NCBI GenBank assembly: GCA_933228675.1
Contig: OW121740.1
Location: forward strand, 37,209,792-37,273,791
Direction of reading: 5' to 3'
Length of the DNA stretch: 64,000 bases
Origin: Stomorhina lunata
Taxonomy: Eukaryota; Arthropoda; Insecta; Diptera; Rhiniidae
In this document: piece by piece, positions 21,471 through 32,082 of the stretch
How positions within the stretch are numbered: position 1 is the stretch's first letter
Layout: each line of letters starts with the position of its first letter
Notes under the pieces: generated by a model
What the model saw: the letters and a program-made list of their open reading frames with translations, nothing else
Told to the model about the DNA's origin: nothing
Database searches by the model: none
Translations under genes and position numbers: made by a program

Positions 21471-22826
21471 TGTCGTGTCCCCCTGACGGGTTAAGTTTTT
21501 TTTTGAAAAAGAATAAGATAAATAAGCAATACCGAAAACATCTGGCAGAGGAACTTGATGGAATAGGGAACTGAAAAAAAAGATGGCAGCCAGAAAAGAA
21601 AAAGGCGGGAGGAATGGGTGAGAAAGAAAAATGATTGGGGCAGGAATGAGAGGATTAGAGACACTTCGAGAAAGAATGTAAAAAAGGAATGATGGTGAAG
21701 TGAAGGAAAAAAAAGGAAAGTGACATTTTTATTTTTGAAATTAATTTTTTATGGAAGTTTTTTTTTGTTAAAATAAAATTTGATTAAAACTTAATAAATA
21801 AAACACGCATACAATAATTACAAAATAACATTTATTCCAATTATTCAAACACACACCACACAATTAATTAATAAAACACACACAATTAATACACAAATAA
21901 CACACAATTAATAACAATTAATACACAAATAACACTACAACTTACCAAAATTTACAAAAATATTAAAATTTACAAAAAATATTAAAATAATAAAAATATT
22001 AAAATACAAATAAAATACAAAAAGACAAAAAAATAAATTTGAAACAATTTGCTTACAAGGTTTGCTTACAAGATCCAACTAGCCGTCCAGCCAGACGGAC
22101 GGACATCGCCAAATCGGCTCAGCAAGTAATTCTAAGCCTATATGCATATGTTCAGGAAAACAATTACGTGCCGAGGAGTGTTAGAAACCGCCACCTTGAT
22201 CTCCTCAAATAAAAAGGAAACGTTGCAGCTCAGACGGACAGGACTAAGACGTTGAAAAGAAAAATAAAAACAAGAAGCAGATTTTTTTTTTGCATTTGGT
22301 GAGGGACGGTTGAGAGCCCTAAATAACGTATATCGGGACCGATCTACGGGTTTTTTTTATTAGTGTAGTGCTCAATACGACAAACCACTTTGCCTTGTTT
22401 TCATTTAATTACGAAAGACTGTAACGCTAACTAACTTGAGCTACGCGATGTAATGAAGAAGAAAATGGAGTAAAGCACCCAAGGTAAGTGAGTTAATATA
22501 ATTATGTAAGGGTAGATGTAGGGGCAGTTCCTAACAAATTAGGCCAAGGAACTGCCAAGGAAGAGGGTGGGCTGGCCAAGCAGCAGAATACCAGCTGCCA
22601 ACCAGGAAAATAGAATGTTGCAATGTCCAGGGACAAGCACATTCCCTAAGGCTCATAGAATAGGAATTGGAGATTGACATTTGGTCTCAATCTCTTTTTG
22701 ATTAACGACTTGTGGGTGGCTGATTTGGTGGACCGCACGCCCTCTACCGGCTTAGCCAGGCAAATGTCACCATGCCAAGCGTTGCCAGTCAGTCATCCAC
22801 GGAGTCCGCCTCAAGAGTCGTTGACA
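21471..22826 (+). repeat. 3' LTR (1356 bp)
   Basis: Same length as the 5' LTR and without differences in the segments I aligned by eye, including the A/T homopolymers near the start and the last 150 bp. It ends TTGACA and is followed by the AGAA duplication and array-B satellite. Matching LTRs indicate a recent insertion or recent gene conversion. Confidence 0.96.
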
Positions 22827-22830
22827 AGAA
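22827..22830. repeat. Target-site duplication AGAA, right
   Basis: Right partner of the AGAA at 9620-9623, directly after the 3' LTR and leading straight into aagttgacgatagg of the satellite. Confidence 0.95.
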
Positions 22831-23045
22831 AAGTTGACGATAGGTCGAGTTTTCTATAGAAAAGTTGACGAGAGGTCGAGTTTTCTATAGAAAAGTTGAC
22901 GATAGGTCGAGTTTTCTATAGAAAAGTAGGCGATAGGTCGAGTTTTCTATAGAAAAGTAGGCGATAGGTCGAGTTTTCTATAGAAAAGCTGACGATAGGT
23001 CGAGTTTTCTATAGAAAAGTTGACGGTAGGTCGTTTTTTCTACAT
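22831..23045. repeat. 31-bp satellite array B, right remnant
   Basis: About seven array-B units continue in phase after the retrotransposon. They diverge toward the right end (gtaggcgatagg variants at 22920-22970, then loss of the core after about 23035). This is the outer margin of the satellite domain. DNA from here to opa is not satellite. Confidence 0.95.
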
Positions 23046-23922
23046 AAAGTTATCTATTAGAACAGTTTTAAGATAAGAAGGTTTTTTTCATTAATTATTT
23101 TTTAAAAGTTTCTGTTCAATTTTCTCACGCATCTAAATACAACATCCGTCTTTCCATCCCAGCATTTATTTCACAATTTTCTGGCAGAAACAACTCCTGT
23201 CAATGGAATTGCAACAATGTGTCAATAAATGTTGGAAATTTTTTTCATACATATTTTCCCTCTAAATAACCACAAAAAGCTAAAACAATTCCGAAGCGGA
23301 AAAATCACAAGAAAACGCTAAATGGAAATGCAACAATTAAAAACTTTTTACTCGTTTTGCACATTTTTCTCTAAACAGAGAATGATAAATTGCATATAAA
23401 ATTGTTAAAGAGCCAAACGTTTTAAACAGATCAACAATTTTAGAGAAAAAAAAATTGAAAATCTGTTAAGAAAAACAACAAGACCGACCAACCGCAGGCA
23501 TTTATTAAACAGAGGCCAATAACTGTCAAATGGATGACAGCTCTATTTTCTAAAACCACTGATCAAAGCAAGATGGCGGTATTTGAAAGAAATATTGAAA
23601 AATATATTTAATTTTTTTTAGTTTCGAAATGTTAGGAAGTAGAGAAAATGTTGTGCAATGAGAAGAAAAATGATTGAAAATTAATACTAATATAAATGTA
23701 ATTTTTATTAGAAAAAATCTATTCTACATCGATTCTAGATCAGTTTTACTTCAGTTATAGATCGGTTTATGATCAGTTTAAATGATTTTATATGATCAGT
23801 TTAAATGATTATATATTTTGTTAATCGGTTTTGAAAAAAAATTATTTTATTTGATATCTAAATCATTTCTACATTATTATGATCAGTTTTAAATAAGTTG
23901 AAGATCAGTTTTTACCTATAAT
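23046..23922. other. Intergenic DNA, no gene seen
   Basis: AT-rich sequence without a supported gene. The interval 23744-23915 has five scattered copies of GATCAGTTT within short similar contexts (AAATGATT), a weak local repeat. Confidence 0.6.
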
Positions 23923-24400
23923 TAGAGATGGGTTTAGACCTGGGTATTTACAAAACGCTGGATATTTAGCCATTTCATACCCGGGTATTTAACTAATTTC
24001 GGGTAAATTATACTCATTTGAATAAGAAATACTCGTTGTTACGTATAATAACAGAAATGTGAACATTTCGAAGTGATCTTGATCCGTCTAAGGAGGTAGA
24101 TGCATTGGATGCATTAACACAATGTCACAGGCGCCAAACATATACGTAAGGTCAGATTTTGCCCATTTCAAGGCCAGAAATGATTTCTGGGCAAAAACTT
24201 TTGTCTTTAGCTGTTTGGATGAATTTTCTCCAGTAACTTGAAAAGGAATTTATGGAAACAGCTCCCTGTACCTCAGCAGCTACTGAACGTTCCTTTAGCA
24301 CCCACAGCTTCATTCACTCCAAAAAAAGTGCAACTGGAATTTGCTTTTTAAAAATAGTTTATGATTCAATTTGAAAATGCTATCTTTTTCACTAGAAGGT
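23923..24400 (+). pseudogene. hAT transposase remnant
   Basis: The left end TAGAGATGGG at 23923 resembles hAT terminal repeats. Further in, 24261-24370 translates to ...CTSAATERSFSTHSFIHSKK..., the signature of the C-terminal dimerisation domain of hAT transposases (the SAASERxFS block), ending at a stop. Upstream frames are broken and most of the catalytic domain is missing. I find no matching right terminus before the next repeat. It is a dead, heavily deleted copy. Confidence 0.75.
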
Positions 24401-24474
24401 ACTCAAGACGATATACCTCCAACTTTAACAGGAATTACGCACTCTACTCAATATGAGTTTTTTATCGGATACGG

Positions 24475-25583
24475 ATAATTATACCCTTCACCACCATAGG
24501 TATATATATATAATTCCCCGACAACATTCCAATTGGAACAAGGGGTACTTCTCTCAGACAATGAGCTGCATTCGATTCTATTTTTAGACTCATTGAAAGG
24601 GACCTACGTTTTAACGCCGGCTTCGAACGGCAAATGCATTAGTTAGAGAAGTCTTTCATAGCCTAATACTCAATAACCAGTGGCTAGCTGAGTTATGAGG
24701 TGAACCGCCGCTTTTTGAAAATTAATTTTTTTCAAGTGAGTCTGACAGGGATTAAACTTGGGACCTCTGGTATGCTAGGCGGATGACTAACATGCTATAC
24801 CACGGCGGTTCACCACCATAGGTGGAAAAGGTATGTAACGTGTAGAAATATTTGTGTTAGACCAACCTTTTAGTACACCAATAGGCTTAGAATCACTTTC
24901 TGAGTCGATTTTGCGATGTCCGTCCGTCCGTCCGACTGGCTGACTGGACCCCCATGTAAACCATGTAATCAAGGTACAGGTCGCAATTCTAAACATAATT
25001 TGATAAAATTTGGCACAGATCATTTTTTTTTTTTGATAGTGGGACCATGGCTATTGAAATTCGTCAAAATCGGTCCATTATTTATGGTATCTCCCATAGG
25101 TCCCACTTCCCGGAATTGATATATTGGCCACTAATATCAATATTTGTTCATGAAATTTAAAACAAATACTGCTTATGTAAACTTAAATCACTGTACCAAA
25201 TTTCGGTCCAAATTTGACCATAGATCCCATACAAACTCTTTTCTCAAAACGCACTAAATGAGACAAAATTCACTAAACGCTCGTAAATCCAAAGATAAGG
25301 AGAATTTTAAGTTTATTTTTTGCATACATAATTTTTTGTAACAACTGTAATCAATTGGCCAGATTTAGAGATAATCGGTCCACATTTGACCCTAGCTCTC
25401 ATATAAATCCAAATGACGGAAACAGCTTAAATGTATAAGTTTTGAGAATATGTTTGTACGATGGCAAAATTTAGCAAATATTTGTCTTTATACAGGAAAA
25501 AGAAAACATTTGACCTTAGTGGTAAAGGGTATCGTATGGTCGGGCTTGACCGACTATAGCTCTTTCTTACTTGTTTTTTTTTT
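24475..25583. repeat. Interspersed non-coding repeat, dipteran type
   Basis: Begins AATTATACCCTTCACC, carries a GTCCGTCCGTCCG block (24919-24932), and ends with GGTATCGTATGGTCGGGC, an imperfect GTCGGGCTTGACCGAC dyad, CTTACTTG and a T run. Flies carry many dispersed repeats with this architecture (a TATACCC start, GTCCGTCCG block and short terminal hairpin). I cannot assign a class. The first part contains the inverted pair ATACCCTTCACC/GGTGGAAAAGGTAT, now split by the SINE. Short frames inside are not genes. Confidence 0.6.
24502..24808 (-). mobile_element. tRNA-derived SINE
   Basis: About 307 bp on the minus strand. The head reads like a tRNA gene: GCCGTGGTATAGCATGTTAG (A-box region) and AGTTTAATCCC (B box, one change from consensus). 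An unrelated body follows, then a TATATATATA tail at the 24502 side. It is flanked by a 15-bp direct repeat TTCACCACCATAGGT at 24487-24501 and 24809-24823, as expected for LINE-driven insertion. It is nested in the interspersed repeat. Confidence 0.85.
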
Positions 25584-26693
25584 TTGGTAATTTCTATTTT
25601 GATTACATTCAGGGCTACCGGAAATTTTTCGTTAAAAATCGGCATATCGGCAGTAAATTTTTCAGAAATCAGCAAAAAATCGGAATTGTCAAAAAATATA
25701 TCACAAATATAGCCGAATATTAAAAAATTTTCATTGAAAATTTTTCTATAGCACAAACTTTTATTGAACATTTTTCCATAGGACAAATTTCATATTGAAA
25801 ATTTTTTTTGCTTTTTTTGTTGAAAGTTTTTTTGTACAAAAAATATGAAATACATGGAAAATATTTCTATATAAAAAAATTTATAAAGGGAAATTTTCGA
25901 TAGAAAAAATTTTAATCGGTACAGAAAAAATTTATATTCTATACAATTTTTCTACAGAAAAAAATTTATATTGAAAGTTTTTCGCCGGAAACAATTTTGA
26001 ATTGAAAATTTTTCTACAAAAACAATTTTAAGTGGAAAATTTTTCTACAGAAAAAAATTTATATTGAAAGTTTTTCGCCGGAAACAATTTTGAATTGAAA
26101 ATTTTTCTACAAAAACAATTTTAAATGGAAAATTTTTCCGAAAAAAATATATGTGTGGTTTTCGCTCTGTCTGGAATTAGTTATAATCCTCCTGAAGATA
26201 TGGCCTAACAAACCATCGGCACGCTTCGAGGAAAGGTTTCCCCACCAACATTTTTTGGTTTTATCCAAAAACTATTTATTACAATAATAAGTAATTGTAA
26301 TAAATTGGGATCTTAGTGCAATACACAGTAAAACTTTTTAATTGAAAAATATTGACAATGTTTTCGTAGAAAAAAATGTTATACCTATAGCACAATTTTT
26401 TTTATTAAAAAAATTGTGTTTCGTGTCCAAATTTTGACTTTGTAAATGTATCGGAATTATTGAAAACTTCTATCGTTTTTAACCTCTGATTTGTCATAGG
26501 TATATGTATGTTAAAAAAAAACTGTTAAAACTTTGATCTTAAAAATCGCCAATTTTCCAGCCAAAATCTGCATATCGGCAATTTGGCAACTCTGGCAGAC
26601 CTTATTCAAAAATGAGTGTCCAGAGAGTAAAAATTTATGATTTACTTCTTGAATGTGGGTAGGTATTTCGAATAATTTACAACCAAAACTTCA
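25584..26693. repeat. AT-rich DNA with a 93-bp tandem duplication
   Basis: The segment 25945-26037 is repeated at 26038-26128 (offset 93 bp; both contain TTCGCCGGAAACAATTTTG). Related short blocks (GAAAATTTTTCTA...) occur from 25730 on and echo the satellite core. From about 26130 to 26690 the sequence is non-repetitive and shows no gene. Confidence 0.7.
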
Positions 26694-26701
26694 CAATGTA
26701 G
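26694..26701. repeat. 8-bp target duplication CAATGTAG, left
   Basis: CAATGTAG directly precedes the terminal repeat at 26702 and recurs at 27509-27516 directly after the other end. Eight-bp duplications are characteristic of hAT elements. Confidence 0.9.
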
Positions 26702-27508
26702 CAGTGTTGCCACTTTAGGTGTAATTACATATATCATGTGTAATTTTTATTTTCATGTGTAGACGATGTGTAACTGGCTGCATGTGTAACTCATGTGTAA
26801 TTTATATTTTTGTCGTTTTATTTTTTTTTAACAGTTTTCAACAAAAAGTAAATGTTTGTACGTCCCTTTTGAAATCGAAAAAAATTAATATAATGCTAAT
26901 TTTTTAATGTCAATTTAAAAAACATTCAATTTTAATGGCGATATTTGTACAATTGCGGATATTGTGATCCCAAAATTGCAACTGCACTCTTAGATTTTGA
27001 AATTTCGGGTTTCGCAGCAATTTGGAGCTAGAAGATTATTGGATAAAGGTTTCCGATTTAAAGAATACCTTGGAAGACAGATTTTTTCCTACTTTGAAAA
27101 AAGTTATTAACTATATTTTTATTTCGCCGTATTTGAACGCTGCTGCCAAGGAACTACTTTAACACTTAACAATGAGCTATCATGTGTCGTGAGTTCTCCT
27201 ATAAGAACTATAAAGAGCTAGAAAAAACAGCTAAATTTAGATCAAAAATTGCCTCCATATGTTAGAAGAGGACTTCCGGAACTTTAATGAAAATTTTTCA
27301 AAACTTGGGCTACGAAGTTGGAGAATATGCGCATAAGATCGAAACGCATAGAATTTTTAAATTTGATCGGCTTTAATAGGTTGTAAATATAGGCCAAGTA
27401 AGTAAGTACGTTATTTTGCCAAAAAAAAAATCATGTGTAATTCCTAATTTCATGTGTAATTTTGGTATGATCCATGTGTAATTTAACATTTGGTTAGTGG
27501 CAACACTG
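26702..27508. mobile_element. Non-autonomous hAT element (807 bp)
   Basis: Bounded by 13-bp perfect inverted repeats CAGTGTTGCCACT and by the 8-bp duplication CAATGTAG. Near both ends, copies of CATGTGTAA(T/C) recur in the same orientation (about 26735-26800 and 27430-27482), the arrangement expected of subterminal transposase-binding motifs. The interior has no intact transposase frame, so mobility would need an enzyme supplied elsewhere. Confidence 0.9.
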
Positions 27509-27516
27509 CAATGTAG
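27509..27516. repeat. 8-bp target duplication CAATGTAG, right
   Basis: Right partner of 26694-26701, directly after the terminal repeat. Confidence 0.9.
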
Positions 27517-29199
27517 TGTCTCTTATTCTGGTATTTTTGTAACAAAAGCTAGATACGATTGCTTTATCTCGCTAACGGATGATAACTAGCTTTAATGCTC
27601 TTAAATTTTATAAACTTCACCTACAAATTTCATATTATCATCTTAAAGACCTAATAATCTATCTGCAAAAATTTCAAAATTGATTTTTTATGGATTATTA
27701 TTCCCGATTTCATAACGTAGGTATATCTGTGCAAAATTGTGAACATCTAATGATCAAATTATTACAGTTTTTGTACATAGAGGTCCGTTACGCACTTCAA
27801 AAAGATAAAACTAAATCATCAGAAATCGCGATAAAAGTTTAATTTTGTTGCATAGTGTAATTTAAACAGTCATTAAGTACTTTCATTTGCTTAAACCAGT
27901 AAAAGAAACTTATTACAATTGTTTATAATTCTAAAAGACCGATTTAAAAAAGTTAAAATATTTTGAAATAAATACCTATTTTATTACAAAACCTTTTGCT
28001 TAAATTTCTCTTTAGAAACTAAAAATTATTTGATCTGTTTTCTAATACAAAAAATGCAAAGAAAATTGTTTAATATTAGTTTATTTTATAGTTTAATTAA
28101 TTGTTATTAATTAATAAATTTTTAGTAAAATATAGACAATTATAAATTAATATTAGAACATTATTATTTTCAAGTTAAAAGACATGCGTGACCACGCCTT
28201 TTTCATTAAAACTTATCAAATTCTTGTTTTATTTTCAAATAAACCGATTTCCCTTTATTTACTTTGTGGGGGCGTTAATTTAGTATTAACACTTTATAAA
28301 CCGGTTTTATATAAAAAAAGAGGTTTCCTCTTTTTTAGGTTTTTCAGAAATTAATCAAAAACACCATTGTTTTCTACAAGAATTTACAGTTTAAACGAAC
28401 TTCATATTTATTTTTTAATATTAAGGGGAAGTTGAAATATAACCGTCTTTTTCTCGCTAATTTATTAAATTGTGTCAGGAAAATTCACCTTTAATCCAAT
28501 TGGATTGTTTTTTTTTTAATGTTGTTATTATATCTCTTTCTTACTTTTGCTTTTGTCTCCAAAAAAGCAGCCATTTGTTTTATTGTTTTTGTTGAGTTTG
28601 TCTCTGTTTGGCTTAGTGTTAAGAGAAATTCACCTCTTTGTTATTAACTCACCATAAAGAGCAAAACATTACTGTTAATTTGTACATGTATAATGGTTTT
28701 GCTCTTCTTTCTTGTGTGTTAAATAGTAGGTAATAACGGGTTTTTGTTTGTGTTTTGTTGATATGTTTTTCTTGCCATCTCTTTCTTTTGTGCTGTTGAT
28801 AAGGAGTTCGGTTTGTGTTAAGAGGACTGTGTTTGATATTGAGTTAACATGCTGCAACACCTCGGTATGTGGCATACGATTACCCGCTGTACACCGTCGC
28901 ACACACATCAGCCATAGCTCGTACTAAAACTCAACGTGTTTCTTTATTTTAATGATTTGAACTTTATTTTTTTTCTGTTTGGTTTTCGTGTGTAACGTTG
29001 TTTTTGTTGGATTTTTTCTCCGTTTCTCGATATAATCGTCATCTTTTCATTAGCAAACATACACACTCAAACAATCTCATACAAGTTGTTACAAACAACA
29101 ATAACAACAGTGTAGTGTAGTGTAGAAAAACCACCCGAGTGTTTTGTACACCCAGGGGTCGTAAAACAAGATTCGAATGTGTTCACATCTTTGTTGAGT
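27517..29199. other. Upstream region of opa, no gene seen
   Basis: From about 28180 the sequence is less monotonous than the flanking AT-rich DNA and may hold opa control elements. A TAGGTAA heptamer at 28727-28733 is one of several Zelda-like matches expected by chance. A minus-strand frame at 28675-28908 has no domain or gene-like context, so I do not call it. Confidence 0.45.
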
Positions 29200-29767
29200 A
29201 AAATATTTCAGGAGTCAGTTCAGTCCTGCTGCGCATCTTGTAACGTTAAGTTTAGTCGAACAACCGAAACGAGCCGCTTGCAACCAAATTGCATGCTGGT
29301 TCTTTAACAAAAATAAAAATTTTTAACAAAAAACCAACGCGTTTTACAAACGGATTTAACAATTTTTATTAAAAAAAAAAACGTAGAAAATTTTAAAGAA
29401 TTTTGAAAATTTTAACAAAAAAATATTGAATTTTTCAAAAAAAAAAAATCAAACGGATTACCCTTAACCCCACGGATTATTAACGTTTTTTTAGAAAAAA
29501 ATTGGAATCTTAATTCTAAAAAAAATTTAAAAATTCCTAAAAGTGTTTTGAAAGAAAAGTGAAAATAAAATGAATTTCAAAAAAAGTGCTAAAAATATTT
29601 AAAATTTAAACAGCAAATCAAGTATTAAGAAAAAAGGAAATTGTGAATTTGTGAAAATAAAAATTGAAGAAAAATACTTTTTTATTGAAAGAAGAAAAAA
29701 AGATTAGAAAATTGAAAACCAAAAGTTGTATTTATTTAAGAAAAATATTAAAAACCAATCCTTCAAA
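29200..29767 (+). promoter_or_regulatory. opa: Probable opa core promoter and 5' UTR
   Basis: Two overlapping initiator-like matches (TCAGTT with A at 29217, TCAGTC with A at 29222) sit in a GC-richer stretch before an A-rich leader leading to the Met at 29768. No TATA box stands at the right distance. The leader (29330-29760) is almost all A/T with several short upstream frames. Transcription start is inferred, not shown. Confidence 0.35.
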
Positions 29768-30818
29768 ATGATGATGAACGCTTTTATTGATCCCACCACC
29801 ACCAGTCAACATCATTTGGCCAACTATGGCATACGCATGTCGCCCAACAATTTGCAACAACAGCAAAGCGATCTTGCCCAGCAGCAACAATTGCATCAAC
29901 AGCAGCAACAACAGCAGCAGCAACAGCAACAAACCCAGCAAGATGAAAGCCAACAACAACAATTGGACTCCAGTGGCCTAATGTCCTCTGCCATGTCTTC
30001 GGGCATTTCATCTGACATGTCTTCTCCCTCCTCGGCCTATCAAAATAGCGGCTACGGGCCCTTTAATACACAATTGGGTACATACTCCTCACGAGATTTT
30101 CTCTTAGGACGCAGATCAGAACAGGATTATATGACTGCCTCCTCAGCGGCTGCCGCTCAGACAGTGGGTCAATCCCCGGCCGATTCAATGCTTTTTCCCA
30201 CCTTCCCTGCCTCGCATGCCAATCATCCCGATCTAACCTCTACCTTTGGCAATCATCCTTTCCATACACATCATCATGCCGCCGCTGCTGCCCATCATCA
30301 TCATCATTCGCATCAAATGCGTATGGGTATGTCTGAGTATGCGGCCCATCCCTATGCCCATGCGCAGCATCATGGCAATTTCCCGTCGGTACATGCTGCC
30401 CATCATGCTCAACACATGGGTATGCATCCCGCCGGTGCTGGGGCTTTCTTGCGCTATATGCGTCATCAGCCCGCCACAGCAGCCTCGGCTATTAAGCAAG
30501 AAATGCAATGCCTATGGATAGATCCCGATCAGCCCGGAGTACCCAATCAACGTAAAACTTGCAACAAAATCTTTCATTCAATGCATGAAATTGTCACCCA
30601 CTTGACGGTGGAACATGTTGGTGGACCCGAATGCACCACACACATTTGCTATTGGATTGGTTGCTCGCGCAATGGTCGCCCCTTCAAGGCCAAATACAAG
30701 TTGGTTAATCATATACGCGTTCATACCGGAGAAAAACCATTTGCCTGTCCTCATCCCGGATGTGGCAAGGTCTTTGCACGCAGTGAAAATTTGAAAATTC
30801 ACAAGAGAACACATACAG
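29768..30818 (+). CDS. opa: odd-paired (Zic-family zinc-finger factor), coding exon 1
   Basis: Encodes the first 350 residues plus one base of the next codon of the pair-rule transcription factor Opa, a nuclear DNA-binding protein of the Zic family. Start chosen at MMMNAFID, as in the Drosophila protein; the frame is open 14 codons upstream but there it is only leader. Visible parts: Gln-rich tract (about residues 30-66), Ser-rich segment, the Zic-opa conserved motif SRDFLLGRR (about 107-115), His/Ala runs (about 170-200), then C2H2 fingers. Finger 1 has the long Zic-type spacer and Trp (starts [10 protein letters not shown], residue 248). Finger 2 is about 294-319 and finger 3 about 327-347. 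The exon ends at ACATACAG with donor GTAAGT (30819). Gln and His runs are longer than I recall for Drosophila. Confidence 0.97.
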
Positions 30819-32082
30819 GTAAGTTTTTTTTTTCATATAAAAGAAAAACGGAAGATCATAAAAGTTTTAAAATTATAAGGATTTTCCTTTATAAAAGCAG
30901 AAGTTGTAGAAAAGGGATTAAAGTTTTTAAGCCGTAGGCGTTTGCACTGACTTTTAACGGAATTTCCCCCGGATTTAAAGGTGTTCAAGCCAGAAAACAC
31001 CTTTTAAATTTATCTTAGGAACAAAAACTACCTGTTTTGATTTGTTTTGCCAGATTTCGGGAAAATCTTTAAAGTCAAAATGTCTGGATAAATCTCTAGA
31101 TTGACCAAGTTTTAATCTTATAAAAGAAGTCAAAAAGTTTAAGAAAATACTAAAGGATTTTAAAAATCGAAGTAAAGGCTTGAGCTAGTTTAGAGTTAAA
31201 GACTTGAGATGGATCAGTATTGGATATATTAATCTTTTAAAACCAGTAAAAATTTTGTTTTAAGTGAAAACACTAGGAGCTTAGGCTTTAACTTTTAGAT
31301 TTAGCTGAAGAGATTTCAAGATTCAATGTTTAAATCTTGGAAAATCTGCTAAAATCTTGGAAATCACTAAACGAAAGGTTTGAAATGTTTGAAATTCTAA
31401 CACAAAAGGCTAAAAATTATAAGTTAAAATCTTCCAAAACTCAGCAAACAAGATCTGGAACTCAAAACTAGGGCTTAATTTTTAAAGTAAAGGCTTAGAA
31501 TTTCTTCAAAACAAAATTTTAGGGCAAAAATGTAAAAAAAAAATTTTAATATTCAAAATTATTCGATATAAAATATTGGGAGGGTAAAAAAAACTTAAGA
31601 ACTTGTCAAATTTGACAAATATCTCGAAAATTCTCAATATTTTTTGAAAAAAAGTTTCACAAAATTTTAATTATTCAGCAAATTGAACCAAAATTTATCC
31701 ATTTGCTCTAAATTTGAACTCATTTTACCGCAAAAATGTGTTCTTCCGTCAATTTCTTTCGCTTTTAATAAGAAAACTCAAATTATAGGCAAATATTTTT
31801 TAAAAAATTTTAGTTAATATTCGAAAAATTTTGAAATTTTTATGGAGTGCATTCAAAGTTTGTGTTTTTCTCAAGAAATTGTTTAAAATTTTTCAAATCG
31901 AAAACAAGCTTATTTAATATTTTTGTACGTTTGAATGATTTTAAGTCATTTCCTGCCAATTTATTTAAAAGTTTTTTAAGAAAATTTGATTTAGAACAAT
32001 TTTTTCGAAAATTTAATTAAAACTGTTCAAGAATAATAAAATTTTCAACAAAATTTGTTCAAAATTTGGATCTAAAACACTA

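Larger units (their letters stand above)
9624..22826 (+). mobile_element. Ty3/gypsy-type LTR retrotransposon, complete
   Basis: A 13,203-bp element bounded by direct 1356-bp LTRs that start TGTC and end GACA. It is flanked by a 4-bp duplication AGAA (9620-9623 and 22827-22830). Removing the element and one AGAA restores an ordinary array-B unit. Order: 5' LTR, tRNA-Lys-type primer site, hairpin-rich leader, gag, -1 frameshift, pol (PR-RT-RNaseH-IN), about 5 kb without env, purine tract, 3' LTR. Integrase after RNase H places it in Ty3/gypsy. The long LTRs and Lys primer recall the Osvaldo/Ulysses group of flies, but that placement is from memory. It is unusually long because of the Src-like copy and possible antisense gene in its 3' third. 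Confidence 0.97.

Noticed and set aside
24916..25119. Open frame through the GTCCGTCCG block
   Set aside because: It lies in a non-coding interspersed repeat, and the frame reflects the simple GTCCGTCCG run.
28727..28733. TAGGTAA as a Zelda (TAGteam) site for opa
   Set aside because: A single heptamer in kilobases of AT-rich DNA is expected by chance. There is no cluster near the presumed promoter.
28675..28908. 77-residue minus-strand frame upstream of opa
   Set aside because: It lacks domain features, and its composition follows the base composition. It may simply be regulatory DNA.
29726..29767. Upstream Met at 29726 as the opa start
   Set aside because: It adds 14 Lys/Asn-rich residues encoded by A-rich leader. 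The Met triplet at 29768 matches the conserved MMMNAFI start.
30819..30937. Continuation of the opa frame past the zinc finger into 30937
   Set aside because: This is read-through into intron 1. GTAAGT follows ACATACAG, and the finger linker resumes exactly at 63322.
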